A DNA stretch of 8,895 nt from Deltaproteobacteria bacterium (GTDB taxonomy: Bacteria > Desulfobacterota > Desulfobacteria > Desulfobacterales > B30-G6), in the NCBI GenBank assembly GCA_003647375.1, contig QMMS01000189.1, forward strand, positions 1 to 8,895, read 5' to 3'. This document shows positions 1-5,865 of the stretch, piece by piece. The position numbers and the translations under genes are program-made. Within the stretch, counting starts at the first letter, position 1, and each line of letters opens with the position of its first letter. The notes beneath the pieces were generated by a model that was given only the letters and a program-made list of their open reading frames with translations, was not told where the DNA came from and searched no databases.

Positions 1-52
1 CATTTGATATTTGGATTTGTTTCGTATTTCGATATTCGGATTTAGAATTTAT
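1..52. repeat. AT-rich degenerate octamer-like repeat tract
   Basis: The stretch reads as imperfect units of about eight bases, such as ATTTGGAT, TATTTCGA, TATTCGGA and TTTAGAAT. All three forward frames are short or carry stops, so it is not coding. A related tract with the same GGATTTAG core occurs at 4939-4967, just before gspN. I recall similar simple tracts between genes in Desulfobacterales genomes, but cannot check that here. Confidence 0.45.
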
Positions 53-232
53 CACACGCTGAATGTGCATAATATTAACCCCTTATAGGGTTGAATCAGT
101 GCCTGACCCTTTGGACCCTGGTATCTACTCGTGATTTCGTGTTAAAAGATCTCTTTCTTTTCCGATTTTACATGTTGGGAATATTCAATTGATTCAAAAT
201 TATAGCATTTGTCAAAATAATGTTCCGGTTAC

Positions 233-272
233 TCCGAAAAGGGGATCCCCTCAACTGAGGGACTTATTCGGA
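233..272 (+). promoter_or_regulatory. Hairpin in the leader just before gspI
   Basis: An outer stem pairs TCCGAA (233-238) with TTCGGA (267-272), extended by AAG (239-241) with CTT (263-265) around one bulged base. An inner stem pairs CCCTC (248-252) with GAGGG (257-261) around AACT. A competing palindrome, GGGGATCCCC, sits at 241-250. The 3' foot ends eight bases before the first ATG of gspI. It could affect translation initiation or be a residual terminator of an upstream unit, but no T tract follows. The function is inference. Confidence 0.35.
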
Positions 273-280
273 ATATATTT

Positions 281-727
281 ATGACAACCCCTATAAATGG
301 ATCTTGTATGCAGATCAATCAAAAAAAAATAATGGCTAAACAACGCAGCACCCGGAATGGGGAAGCCGGATTTACGCTTCTGGAAATTCTGGTGGCCATG
401 TCGATTATCACGTTCGCTCTTATTGCCATCTTCCGGTTGTATACGCAAACTATTTCCATGAACTATCTGTTGTCCTTCAATAGCACGGCACCGTTTTTGG
501 CTCAGAAGAAGATGGCCGAGTTAACATCCATGCCGGGAGAGGAATTGGGAGACAGTTCAGGAGGTTTTGAGGAAGGATTTCCAGGATATACATGGGTGGT
601 TTCTGTTGAAGACGTGGTTTCTGAGTCTCTGGAAACGGAAGATCTGAAAAAAATCGATGTTCGTGTATCTCTAAATGGCGATGAGCATGTATATGACCTT
701 AGACGGTACCGGTTTCTGAGAGACTGA
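281..727 (+). CDS. gspI: T2SS minor pseudopilin GspI
   Basis: This is a minor pseudopilin of the type II secretion pseudopilus, in the inner membrane and periplasm. In the family, GspI forms the tip complex with GspJ and GspK and helps start pseudopilus assembly. The reading frame gives 148 residues. The prepilin peptidase site is clear: Gly30 is followed by FTLLEILVAMS, with the conserved Glu at mature position 5 and a hydrophobic helix to about residue 53. The mature protein would be 118 residues, normal for GspI. The start is uncertain. The first ATG at 281 gives a 30-residue leader, ATG 308 (GGA six bases upstream) gives 21, and ATG 332 gives 13, which best fits the short leaders of the family. 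None has a strong Shine-Dalgarno. The stop lies one base before gspJ, so the two are probably translationally coupled. Confidence 0.9.
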   Translation: MTTPINGSCMQINQKKIMAKQRSTRNGEAGFTLLEILVAMSIITFALIAIFRLYTQTISMNYLLSFNSTAPFLAQKKMAELTSMPGEELGDSSGGFEEGFPGYTWVVSVEDVVSESLETEDLKKIDVRVSLNGDEHVYDLRRYRFLRD

Positions 728-728
728 C

Positions 729-1424
729 ATGCACGCATCTCTTTTAAAACATAGCCATAAGGCTGGATTTACCCTGATAGAGATTATGGTCTCTATCCTG
801 ATCTTCAGCATCATCATCACAACTATCTTTGCTTCCTTTCGATCCGTCTTTTTCAGCGCGGACAAAATCGACGTCGGGCTTGATACATACGGTATGGCCG
901 GCAGTTGTCTAAACCGGATTTCTCTCGATCTCAGTGGAATAACCATTGCCCAGCCACCTGAGTATACCAAGCCCGAAATTGATTCACCCCCGGATCCATA
1001 CCGGATTGTGGGAGACCAGTCAGAAGTGTCAGGTGCGGATTTTCCGCGTCTCAGGCTGGCCTCTCGATCACATGTGCCCCTGGATGGATCTGTGCATGAA
1101 AGTGTTGCGGAAATTGTCTACTATGTTTCGGAAGATGAGGAGAACGGCTATAACCTTCGACGGTCGGACCGGTTGTACCCATATACGCCACCCGAAGAAC
1201 AGGCAGGTGATCCGGTTTTGTGCGAAAGAATTAAATCATTGGTATTCACCTATTACGACAATGAGGGAACGGTTCACGATACCTGGGATTCCGAGTCGAA
1301 GGATGCCTCCTATGCGACGCCGAAAGCCATCAATATCCTGCTGGAAGTAGGTGCGGAGGAGTCAGTATCCATGGTATTTGAAACCATGGTAATGCTTCCG
1401 GTTGTGAGAGAGGCGATGGATTAG
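729..1424 (+). CDS. gspJ: T2SS minor pseudopilin GspJ
   Basis: This is the second minor pseudopilin, a 231-residue precursor. A 13-residue basic leader ends in Gly13 and is followed by FTLIEIMVSILIF, so the prepilin peptidase site and Glu at mature position 5 are intact. The hydrophobic helix runs to about residue 38. The rest is a periplasmic globular domain with the pattern of GspJ: a YYVSEDEENGYNLRRS-type segment near 130-145 and a downstream VFTYYDNEG strand. The mature length of 218 is usual for the family. GspJ bridges GspI and GspK in the pseudopilus tip. The start codon is one base after the gspI stop, with a purine-rich GAGAG at 718-722 inside the end of gspI as the likely ribosome site. 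Confidence 0.92.
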   Translation: MHASLLKHSHKAGFTLIEIMVSILIFSIIITTIFASFRSVFFSADKIDVGLDTYGMAGSCLNRISLDLSGITIAQPPEYTKPEIDSPPDPYRIVGDQSEVSGADFPRLRLASRSHVPLDGSVHESVAEIVYYVSEDEENGYNLRRSDRLYPYTPPEEQAGDPVLCERIKSLVFTYYDNEGTVHDTWDSESKDASYATPKAINILLEVGAEESVSMVFETMVMLPVVREAMD

Positions 1425-1442
1425 AAGTAGTATCAATCATTC

Positions 1443-1479
1443 GGAGGTAACATCTGTGAATCATCTCCAAATGAGTTAA
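1443..1479 (+). promoter_or_regulatory. Orphan Shine-Dalgarno with a 7-codon frame
   Basis: GGAGG at 1443-1447 is the strongest ribosome-binding sequence I see in the window. Eight bases later a GTG (1456) opens a frame of seven codons (fMet-N-H-L-Q-M-S) ending in TAA at 1477-1479. It starts 19 bases after the gspJ stop, where a tightly packed next gene would be expected. It may be a leader peptide or the remains of a lost or displaced gene start. gspK itself has no comparable site. Confidence 0.25.
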
Positions 1480-1596
1480 CTAAAAACAAAAAAATTGAAG
1501 TGCAACCGCTGGATAATTCCTGCTCGACTGTGAAAAACTTGTTCTAAAGTGACTGTAATACCGAACAGGGCCAAAATTTAAAGACAATTTTAATGT

Positions 1597-1608
1597 ATGC
1601 CGCGGCAT
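1597..1608. repeat. 12-bp perfect palindrome in the gspJ-gspK gap
   Basis: ATGCCGCGGCAT is its own reverse complement across all 12 bases and stands out as GC-rich within AT-rich surroundings. As DNA it could be a dimeric protein site; as RNA it has no room for a loop unless the centre opens. No second copy was noticed elsewhere in the window. The role is unknown. Confidence 0.3.
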
Positions 1609-1674
1609 TTCAATTCATGGGATCACCCATCAGTCTTAGGGTTGTTTGGTTTATAGATCCGAAAAACAAAAGAA

Positions 1675-1690
1675 GGGTCCCAGGGTCGAG
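1675..1690 (+). repeat. Two units of GC-rich octamer repeat
   Basis: GGGTCCCA (1675-1682) and GGGTCGAG (1683-1690) are consecutive eight-base units like the GGGTTCNA units at 6741-6780. They end 24 bases before the gspK start codon. A looser copy on the other strand lies at 104-121, where the two GGGTC cores are nine bases apart. Confidence 0.35.
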
Positions 1691-1714
1691 CAACCGAAGT
1701 CGGTAAAATAACCA

Positions 1715-2788
1715 ATGTTAAAAAGAATATGCAACAACAACCGGGGCATTGCCCTGATCATCACACTCTCTATTATCACCGTACTTGTGGTTACGACGCT
1801 GGAACTGAATCGTAAAGCCCGTTCATCCATCTATGTTTCGAGTGCTTTTCGGGAAAGAATCCAGTTGAAGCAGATGGCCATGTCGGGTGTGCACGCAGCC
1901 ATAGCGCTTCTGATTAAAGATAAGGAAGATTCCGACATCGACTCTATTCAGGAGGATTGGGCAAACCCGAAAAAAACTGAAGAACTTCTTATGGAACTGC
2001 CGTTCGATTTTGGAAGCGTGCGGGTGTCGATTGTGGATGAACTGGGTAAAATTCAAGTGAACTCATTGGTGAAATTTCCAGACGGCCTGGCGTTCAACGA
2101 ATCTCAGCGCCGGATGTGGGAGCATTTTCTGAACCTCGCCATTCCTGTACTTGACAGAACCGATGACACGGCCCCCATACCGATCATCAACTCACTCAAG
2201 GACTGGCTCGATCGTGGGGATGACGACCTGCTTACAGGGTTGAGCGGGGCTGAGTCAGAATATTACCTCGACCTGAATCCGTCCTATGTGTGTCAAAATG
2301 GACCTTTCCATCACCTGGGAGAACTCCTGTTGATCAAAGGAGTAACTCCCGAATTTTTTGAAGGTGTGGGAGGTGTTCCCGGCATCGCGAGCTACATGAC
2401 GGTATGGGGTATGGCGGAATCGACAAACAACCAATTTACCTTCAACGGGGCTATCAATATCAACACCGCGGATTTGCCTGTTATCGCAGCGATTCTACCG
2501 ACAGAGAGCGAGCACCTGGCGCAGTCGATATTCGAGTACAGGGCGGAACTGTCGGATGGTAAATATATTCATTCTCTTTCCAGGCCCACATGGTATACAG
2601 ACGCTCCGGGCTGTAGCGAGCTTGAAATAGACCCCAAGCTTATCCGGGCCACGAGCGATCTCTTTCGCGTGCATGCCGAAGCCGAGCGAAAAGATTTGAC
2701 CATGACCGTTGAGGTGGTTGTAAAACGGGTCATAGAAAAGAAAACAGGCAAGTGGCATGGTAAAATCTTGAGTTTTCAGGAAAAATAA
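1715..2788 (+). CDS. gspK: T2SS minor pseudopilin GspK
   Basis: This is the large minor pseudopilin that caps the pseudopilus tip. The precursor is 357 residues: an 11-residue basic leader ending in Gly11, then IALIITLSIITVLVV as the membrane helix. Mature position 5 is not Glu, which is the hallmark of GspK within the pseudopilins and fits its place at the very tip. Recognisable family blocks follow: DELGKIQVN at about 108-116, DWLDRGDDD...GAESEYY at 153-174, which matches the conserved acidic segment with known calcium-binding relatives, a GELLLIKGVTPEFF segment near 192-205, and NINTADLPVIAAIL at 238-251, the helix-hairpin-helix-like motif of the family. The start has no strong Shine-Dalgarno (GGTAAAATA upstream). 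It is separated from gspJ by 290 bases and from gspL by 121. Confidence 0.94.
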   Translation: MLKRICNNNRGIALIITLSIITVLVVTTLELNRKARSSIYVSSAFRERIQLKQMAMSGVHAAIALLIKDKEDSDIDSIQEDWANPKKTEELLMELPFDFGSVRVSIVDELGKIQVNSLVKFPDGLAFNESQRRMWEHFLNLAIPVLDRTDDTAPIPIINSLKDWLDRGDDDLLTGLSGAESEYYLDLNPSYVCQNGPFHHLGELLLIKGVTPEFFEGVGGVPGIASYMTVWGMAESTNNQFTFNGAININTADLPVIAAILPTESEHLAQSIFEYRAELSDGKYIHSLSRPTWYTDAPGCSELEIDPKLIRATSDLFRVHAEAERKDLTMTVEVVVKRVIEKKTGKWHGKILSFQEK

Positions 2789-2793
2789 GATAT

Positions 2794-2859
2794 ATATACC
2801 CTATTGTTGCCAAAGCTGGAGGGCTTCAGAAGCCATGTTTATGCAACGATAGGGTATAT
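2794..2859 (+). repeat. Long inverted repeat (17-bp stem) between gspK and gspL
   Basis: The arm 2794-2810 pairs with 2843-2859 over 17 positions, with a single G-U wobble in RNA (T2805 with G2848). The 32-base loop holds its own small stem, GGCTT (2822-2826) with AAGCC (2830-2834). The 3' arm runs into a T-rich stretch (2860-2877) broken by A and G, so it resembles an imperfect intrinsic terminator. It could attenuate transcription, protect the 3' end of the pseudopilin mRNA, or be a short palindromic mobile repeat. The fold is seen directly; the role is inference. Confidence 0.6.
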
Positions 2860-2909
2860 TATTTTGTTTTATTTGTTCTGTAATTTTATCGGGTACGAGT
2901 TTTAAACTT

Positions 2910-4364
2910 ATGAGCAGGAAAATCCTGGGTCTTGATATTCGTCGCGATGCAGTTTCCGCTGTTATTGTAAAGAGCAGTATGAAAGGCAGCTGGATAGAGA
3001 GCCATGCCCGTGTTCCCATTTCGGTGAAGGAAACTTCATTTGAAGAGGAGCTGAAAAGGTCTCTCGAGAGTATCAGCGGCCGGATCGATACCACCGATGC
3101 GGTCTGTGTCGTGGCATTGCCTGCCGTTGATGTGACCTACCGGAACATGAAGGCCCCCTTTAAAGAAGTCAAGAAAGTGCGGCAGATACTCCCGTTTGAA
3201 CTGGAAACGGATCTTCCTTACCAGGCGGAAGATATTGTTTTTGATTTCAACATGCTTGAAATATCTTTGGAAACGGACACGCCGCAGCTTTTTGCCGCGG
3301 CAATAGAAAAACAACGCATTGCCGTCCTAATTGATCTTCTGAACCCGTTCAAAATTGAACCGGACATACTGACGATTGGCGGATATGCCATGGGGCATTA
3401 CCTGTCCCGGTTGTCTGGAGAAAAGCATTGCCGGATGTTCCTGGATATTGGAGACAGCTACACAACAATGGTCCTGTTCCTATCAGGTGATGTCTGCCTT
3501 GTCCGCACCTTTTCGATTGTGGCTTCAGAAAAATCAAAGCTTCGTTCGATGTGTTCCCAGATAAACCGAACCCTGCTGGCATTTGAGCAGAAGTCCGGGT
3601 TGACTTGTGACATCCATGAGATTCGAATCACCGGCTCTTATTTAGCAGTGGCAGATGTTGACACCGACCTTGAAGCCTTTTTCGGTGTGCCTGTCGCTCG
3701 TGCTGATCTCATGGAGAGTTCCAGAAAAATTGTGCTGTCTTCAAAAGAGGAAACCTGGGAACCGCATCTGATGGATGGCGCTTTATCCCTGGCGTTGAAT
3801 GAGTTGTCAGGGTTCGATGCCTTCAATTTCAGACGGGGCCGGATGGGAATGGAAAAGGCCTGGCTTGAAAACAAAAAAGATATATTGAGAACGTGTTTCC
3901 TGGGTGGAGCTGTCGCTCTGCTGTTTCTGGGTTACAGTATCGTGAACACCTATACGCTGAAACAGCGTGTTGAAACCAAGAATGCTGAAATCCTGGAAAT
4001 ATTTCAGACGACTTTTCCGGAGGTGACCCAAATTGTGGACCCCGTTCACCAGATGCGGGTGAAACTGGAAGAGGCCGGAAAGCGTATCTCGCAACCAGGT
4101 GAATTTGCAGCATCGGTAAAGACGATCGACATTTTGAATGATATCAGCCGCCTTATACCGGAAAAACAGGATGTGGAACTGGTGAGTATCGTTGTGGGCT
4201 CGGATACTGTCATTGTTTCAGGCAATACCGATACATTCAATGCCGTTGACGACATGAAGAGCGGGCTGGAAAGGGCCGATATATTTAAGAGCGTATCCAT
4301 CAGTTCTGCAAACATGGATCAATCCGGCAAGCGTGTGCGGTTTAAGTTAAAGGTTGCCTTATGA
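2910..4364 (+). CDS. gspL: T2SS inner-membrane platform protein GspL
   Basis: GspL is a bitopic inner-membrane protein. Its cytoplasmic actin-like domain binds the N-terminal domain of the GspE ATPase, and its periplasmic domain pairs with GspM. This 484-residue protein has the expected plan: an actin-like (PilM-related) domain at about 1-310, with a LGLDI strand at 6-10, a second nucleotide-type loop FLDIGDSYTTMVLF at 187-200 and an ITGS turn near 250. One membrane helix lies at about 325-347, then a short coiled region (350-405) and a ferredoxin-like periplasmic domain ending in VRFKLKVAL. It could equally be called PilM-like, but the fused membrane and periplasmic part and the neighbours favour GspL. 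It is longer than the roughly 400 residues of enterobacterial GspL. The stop overlaps the gspM start as ATGA. Confidence 0.88.
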   Translation: MSRKILGLDIRRDAVSAVIVKSSMKGSWIESHARVPISVKETSFEEELKRSLESISGRIDTTDAVCVVALPAVDVTYRNMKAPFKEVKKVRQILPFELETDLPYQAEDIVFDFNMLEISLETDTPQLFAAAIEKQRIAVLIDLLNPFKIEPDILTIGGYAMGHYLSRLSGEKHCRMFLDIGDSYTTMVLFLSGDVCLVRTFSIVASEKSKLRSMCSQINRTLLAFEQKSGLTCDIHEIRITGSYLAVADVDTDLEAFFGVPVARADLMESSRKIVLSSKEETWEPHLMDGALSLALNELSGFDAFNFRRGRMGMEKAWLENKKDILRTCFLGGAVALLFLGYSIVNTYTLKQRVETKNAEILEIFQTTFPEVTQIVDPVHQMRVKLEEAGKRISQPGEFAASVKTIDILNDISRLIPEKQDVELVSIVVGSDTVIVSGNTDTFNAVDDMKSGLERADIFKSVSISSANMDQSGKRVRFKLKVAL

Positions 4365-4909
4365 TAAAAATGCTTCGCCCATTTTTAGCCAAGCTGAGCA
4401 ATCGCGAGAAGATGGCCATCAGCATCGGTATCGGTTTTGTCGCTATCTTCATTCTCGTTCAAGTTGCTGTTTTTCCATTTTTTGATGCCAGGGAAAGACT
4501 TGAGCGAAGGTTGGCGTCGCATACCATAAGTTATAATGAAATCAAGCAACTTCGGGTAAAATATTCGGAGTTACAGAATCGCGTAGATAATTCAAAGACA
4601 CGGTTTAACCGGCGACAAAGGGGGTTTACGTTATTCTCTTTTCTCGACAAACTTGCCGGGCAGGTAGGCATTAAGGAACGCATTACCTATATGAAACCAT
4701 CGTCAAAGAAACAGAAGGATACATCCTTTCGTTTGTCTCTTGTCGAGATGAAATTGAATGGTATTTCCATGGAACAGATTACCCGGTTTCTGTATCGAAT
4801 CGAAACATCACAAAACATGATTCATGTCCGGCGATTGTCCCTCAACAAGAAGGAAGAAAAGGGAGGGCTGCTGAACGTGATTCTGCAGGTAGAAACATTT
4901 GAAGTTTGA
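4361..4909 (+). CDS. gspM: T2SS inner-membrane protein GspM
   Basis: This 182-residue protein has the standard GspM layout: a short basic cytoplasmic N-terminus, one membrane helix at about 19-41 (ISIGIGFVAIFILVQVAVF), a predicted coiled coil at about 42-80 rich in Glu, Arg and Leu, and a small periplasmic alpha/beta domain to the end. GspM partners GspL in the inner-membrane platform and stabilises it. Sequence conservation in this family is low, so the call rests on topology, size and position directly after gspL. The start at 4361 overlaps the gspL stop (ATGA) and has AAAGG at 4349-4353 at good spacing, so coupling is likely. An ATG at 4370 is possible but less favoured. Confidence 0.85.
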   Translation: MIKMLRPFLAKLSNREKMAISIGIGFVAIFILVQVAVFPFFDARERLERRLASHTISYNEIKQLRVKYSELQNRVDNSKTRFNRRQRGFTLFSFLDKLAGQVGIKERITYMKPSSKKQKDTSFRLSLVEMKLNGISMEQITRFLYRIETSQNMIHVRRLSLNKKEEKGGLLNVILQVETFEV

Positions 4910-4938
4910 CGGTTTCGTAAAAAGTCGAATTCATCAAG

Positions 4939-4967
4939 TGTTTGGTGTTTAGTATTTTGGATTTAGT
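4939..4967 (+). repeat. AT-rich octamer-like repeat abutting the gspN start
   Basis: The 58-base gspM-gspN gap opens with GGTTTCGTAAAAAGTC and closes with imperfect eight-base units, TGTTTAGT, ATTTTGGA and TTTAGTAT. The last unit runs into the gspN ATG. The only Shine-Dalgarno-like bases for gspN, TTGGA (4957-4961), six bases before the ATG, are part of this repeat. It resembles the tract at 1-52. Confidence 0.45.
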
Positions 4968-5840
4968 ATGAAAAAAATTAAGAAATCGTTATTTTATATT
5001 GCCTATACACTGGTTGCAATTGGGTGTTTTCTCTATTTTCTGTTTCCATCGGAAACATTCAAGGGCGTGGTGTCCGCTTATCTTTTAAAAATGTTACCGG
5101 ACTACCAGATTCAGATCGATCGACTGCAGCCGGTTCTGCCTTTGGGGCTCAAGTTTGAGCCGGTGATTGTCTCGCAAAACGACCGCATGTTGGCCCAAAT
5201 CGACACACTGAATGTAACGCCCCGGATTGCATCGTTATTGTCATCCCGGAAAACTGTTAATTTTCGTGGCAAGGCCTATCAGGGAGTCCTGAAGGGGCAC
5301 ATCGATGTAAACACGTCCGACAAAAGTACTCAGACAGATGTATTTCTCAAACTAGCCGATATTCAGCTGTCCGATATCTTGTATCTCCAGGAGAAGCTGG
5401 GGAGAAAACTGTCCGGGTTTCTGAATGGGGATGTGGACCTCATGGACAATAACGGGCCAAAAAGGAGTATAAAGGGGAAACTGGATCTTGCAGATGTGCG
5501 CATGGAGTTGTCGAATCCCATCATCAACGTTAAGGAGGTGGTGCTCGATCTTGTTGAGGCTGAGTTTAATATTAATAAACAGGTCTTTTCATTAAAACGC
5601 CTGGAAGCAAAGGGCGGACAGGTAGAGGGAAGTCTGACAGGTACTATTATGATTCGGAAGCCCATGGGCAAGAGCCGCATTAATCTGAGGGGTTCGTTTT
5701 TCCCGCAGGAAGTATTGCTGGCGAGCGTTAAGGATATTTTACCTGGAAAATTTATCAAGCAGCAGATGGGTGATAAAGGGATGCCCATCCGTATATACGG
5801 AACCATCGAAAAACCGAAATATTCATTTTCATTCAGGTAA
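4968..5840 (+). CDS. gspN: T2SS protein GspN
   Basis: The 290-residue protein has a basic N-terminus, a single membrane helix at about 8-27 (FYIAYTLVAIGCFLYFLF) and then a long periplasmic, beta-rich domain without enzyme motifs. Repeated amphipathic strands such as VNFRGKAYQGVLKGHIDV, LSGFLNGDVDLMD and VEGSLTGTIMIRKP are the pattern of AsmA-like proteins, to which GspN is related. It matches best the GspN type found in Desulfobacterota and Leptospira rather than the enterobacterial form. GspN is not needed in every T2SS, and its exact role is unsettled; a structural or envelope-lipid-related role is inference. It sits between gspM and gspC, with gspC starting 25 bases after its stop. The start follows a weak TTGGA. 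Confidence 0.8.
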   Translation: MKKIKKSLFYIAYTLVAIGCFLYFLFPSETFKGVVSAYLLKMLPDYQIQIDRLQPVLPLGLKFEPVIVSQNDRMLAQIDTLNVTPRIASLLSSRKTVNFRGKAYQGVLKGHIDVNTSDKSTQTDVFLKLADIQLSDILYLQEKLGRKLSGFLNGDVDLMDNNGPKRSIKGKLDLADVRMELSNPIINVKEVVLDLVEAEFNINKQVFSLKRLEAKGGQVEGSLTGTIMIRKPMGKSRINLRGSFFPQEVLLASVKDILPGKFIKQQMGDKGMPIRIYGTIEKPKYSFSFR

Positions 5841-5856
5841 TGAATCGTTAACCGTT

Positions 5857-5860
5857 AAGG
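5857..5860 (+). promoter_or_regulatory. Ribosome binding site that fixes the gspC start
   Basis: AAGG at 5857-5860 lies five bases before the ATG at 5866. An in-frame ATG at 5770 would overlap the end of gspN by 71 bases and put 32 polar residues before the membrane anchor, so the 5866 start is preferred. Confidence 0.6.
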
Positions 5861-5865
5861 TATTT

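Larger units (their letters stand above)
1..280. other. Non-coding region upstream of gspI
   Basis: I find no convincing gene here. The left 52 bases are an AT-rich degenerate repeat, 104-121 holds a reverse-oriented GGGTCC-type repeat, and 233-272 can fold into a hairpin. A TTGTCA hexamer at 209-214 resembles a sigma-70 -35 box, but no good -10 box lies 16-18 bases downstream. TTGGGA (175-180) followed after 17 bases by AATTAT (198-203) is an equally weak alternative. A promoter for gspI could be here, but the sequence does not decide it. The gspG and gspH genes that often precede gspI are absent, so they must lie further upstream or elsewhere. Confidence 0.6.
1425..1714. other. 290-base gap between gspJ and gspK
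   Basis: No convincing gene lies here, which is odd inside a pseudopilin operon. From left to right it holds a strong GGAGG followed by a seven-codon frame (1443-1479), an AT-only stem (AAAATT at 1573-1578 with AATTTT at 1586-1591), a 12-bp palindrome (1597-1608), a small hairpin ATGGG/CCCAT (1617-1630) and two octamers of the GC-rich repeat (1675-1690). A 37-codon frame (1593-1706) rich in Arg and Lys has only a weak AAAGA ribosome site and looks like chance. I see no well-spaced sigma-70 promoter. Confidence 0.6.

Noticed and set aside
1495..1517. Promoter TTGAAG with GATAAT in the gspJ-gspK gap
   Set aside because: The two boxes are only 11 bases apart, too close for a sigma-70 promoter.
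1741..1780. Missing Glu at mature position 5 of GspK as a defect
   Set aside because: Lack of Glu5 is normal for GspK, which sits at the pseudopilus tip.
2794..2877. Definite rho-independent terminator after gspK
   Set aside because: The stem is long and AT-rich at its base, and the following T tract is broken by A and G. I left it as an inverted repeat that may attenuate.
2801..3094. 97-codon - strand frame across the gspK-gspL junction
   Set aside because: It overlaps the start of gspL and ends in the hairpin; the low-complexity translation shows no family pattern.
5363..5806. 147-codon open frame on the - strand within gspN
   Set aside because: It is antisense to a well-formed GspN frame and has no ribosome site or known motif.
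5770..5865. Upstream ATG extension of gspC
   Set aside because: It would overlap gspN by 71 bases and place a polar 32-residue stretch before the membrane anchor, while ATG 5866 has AAGG at good spacing.
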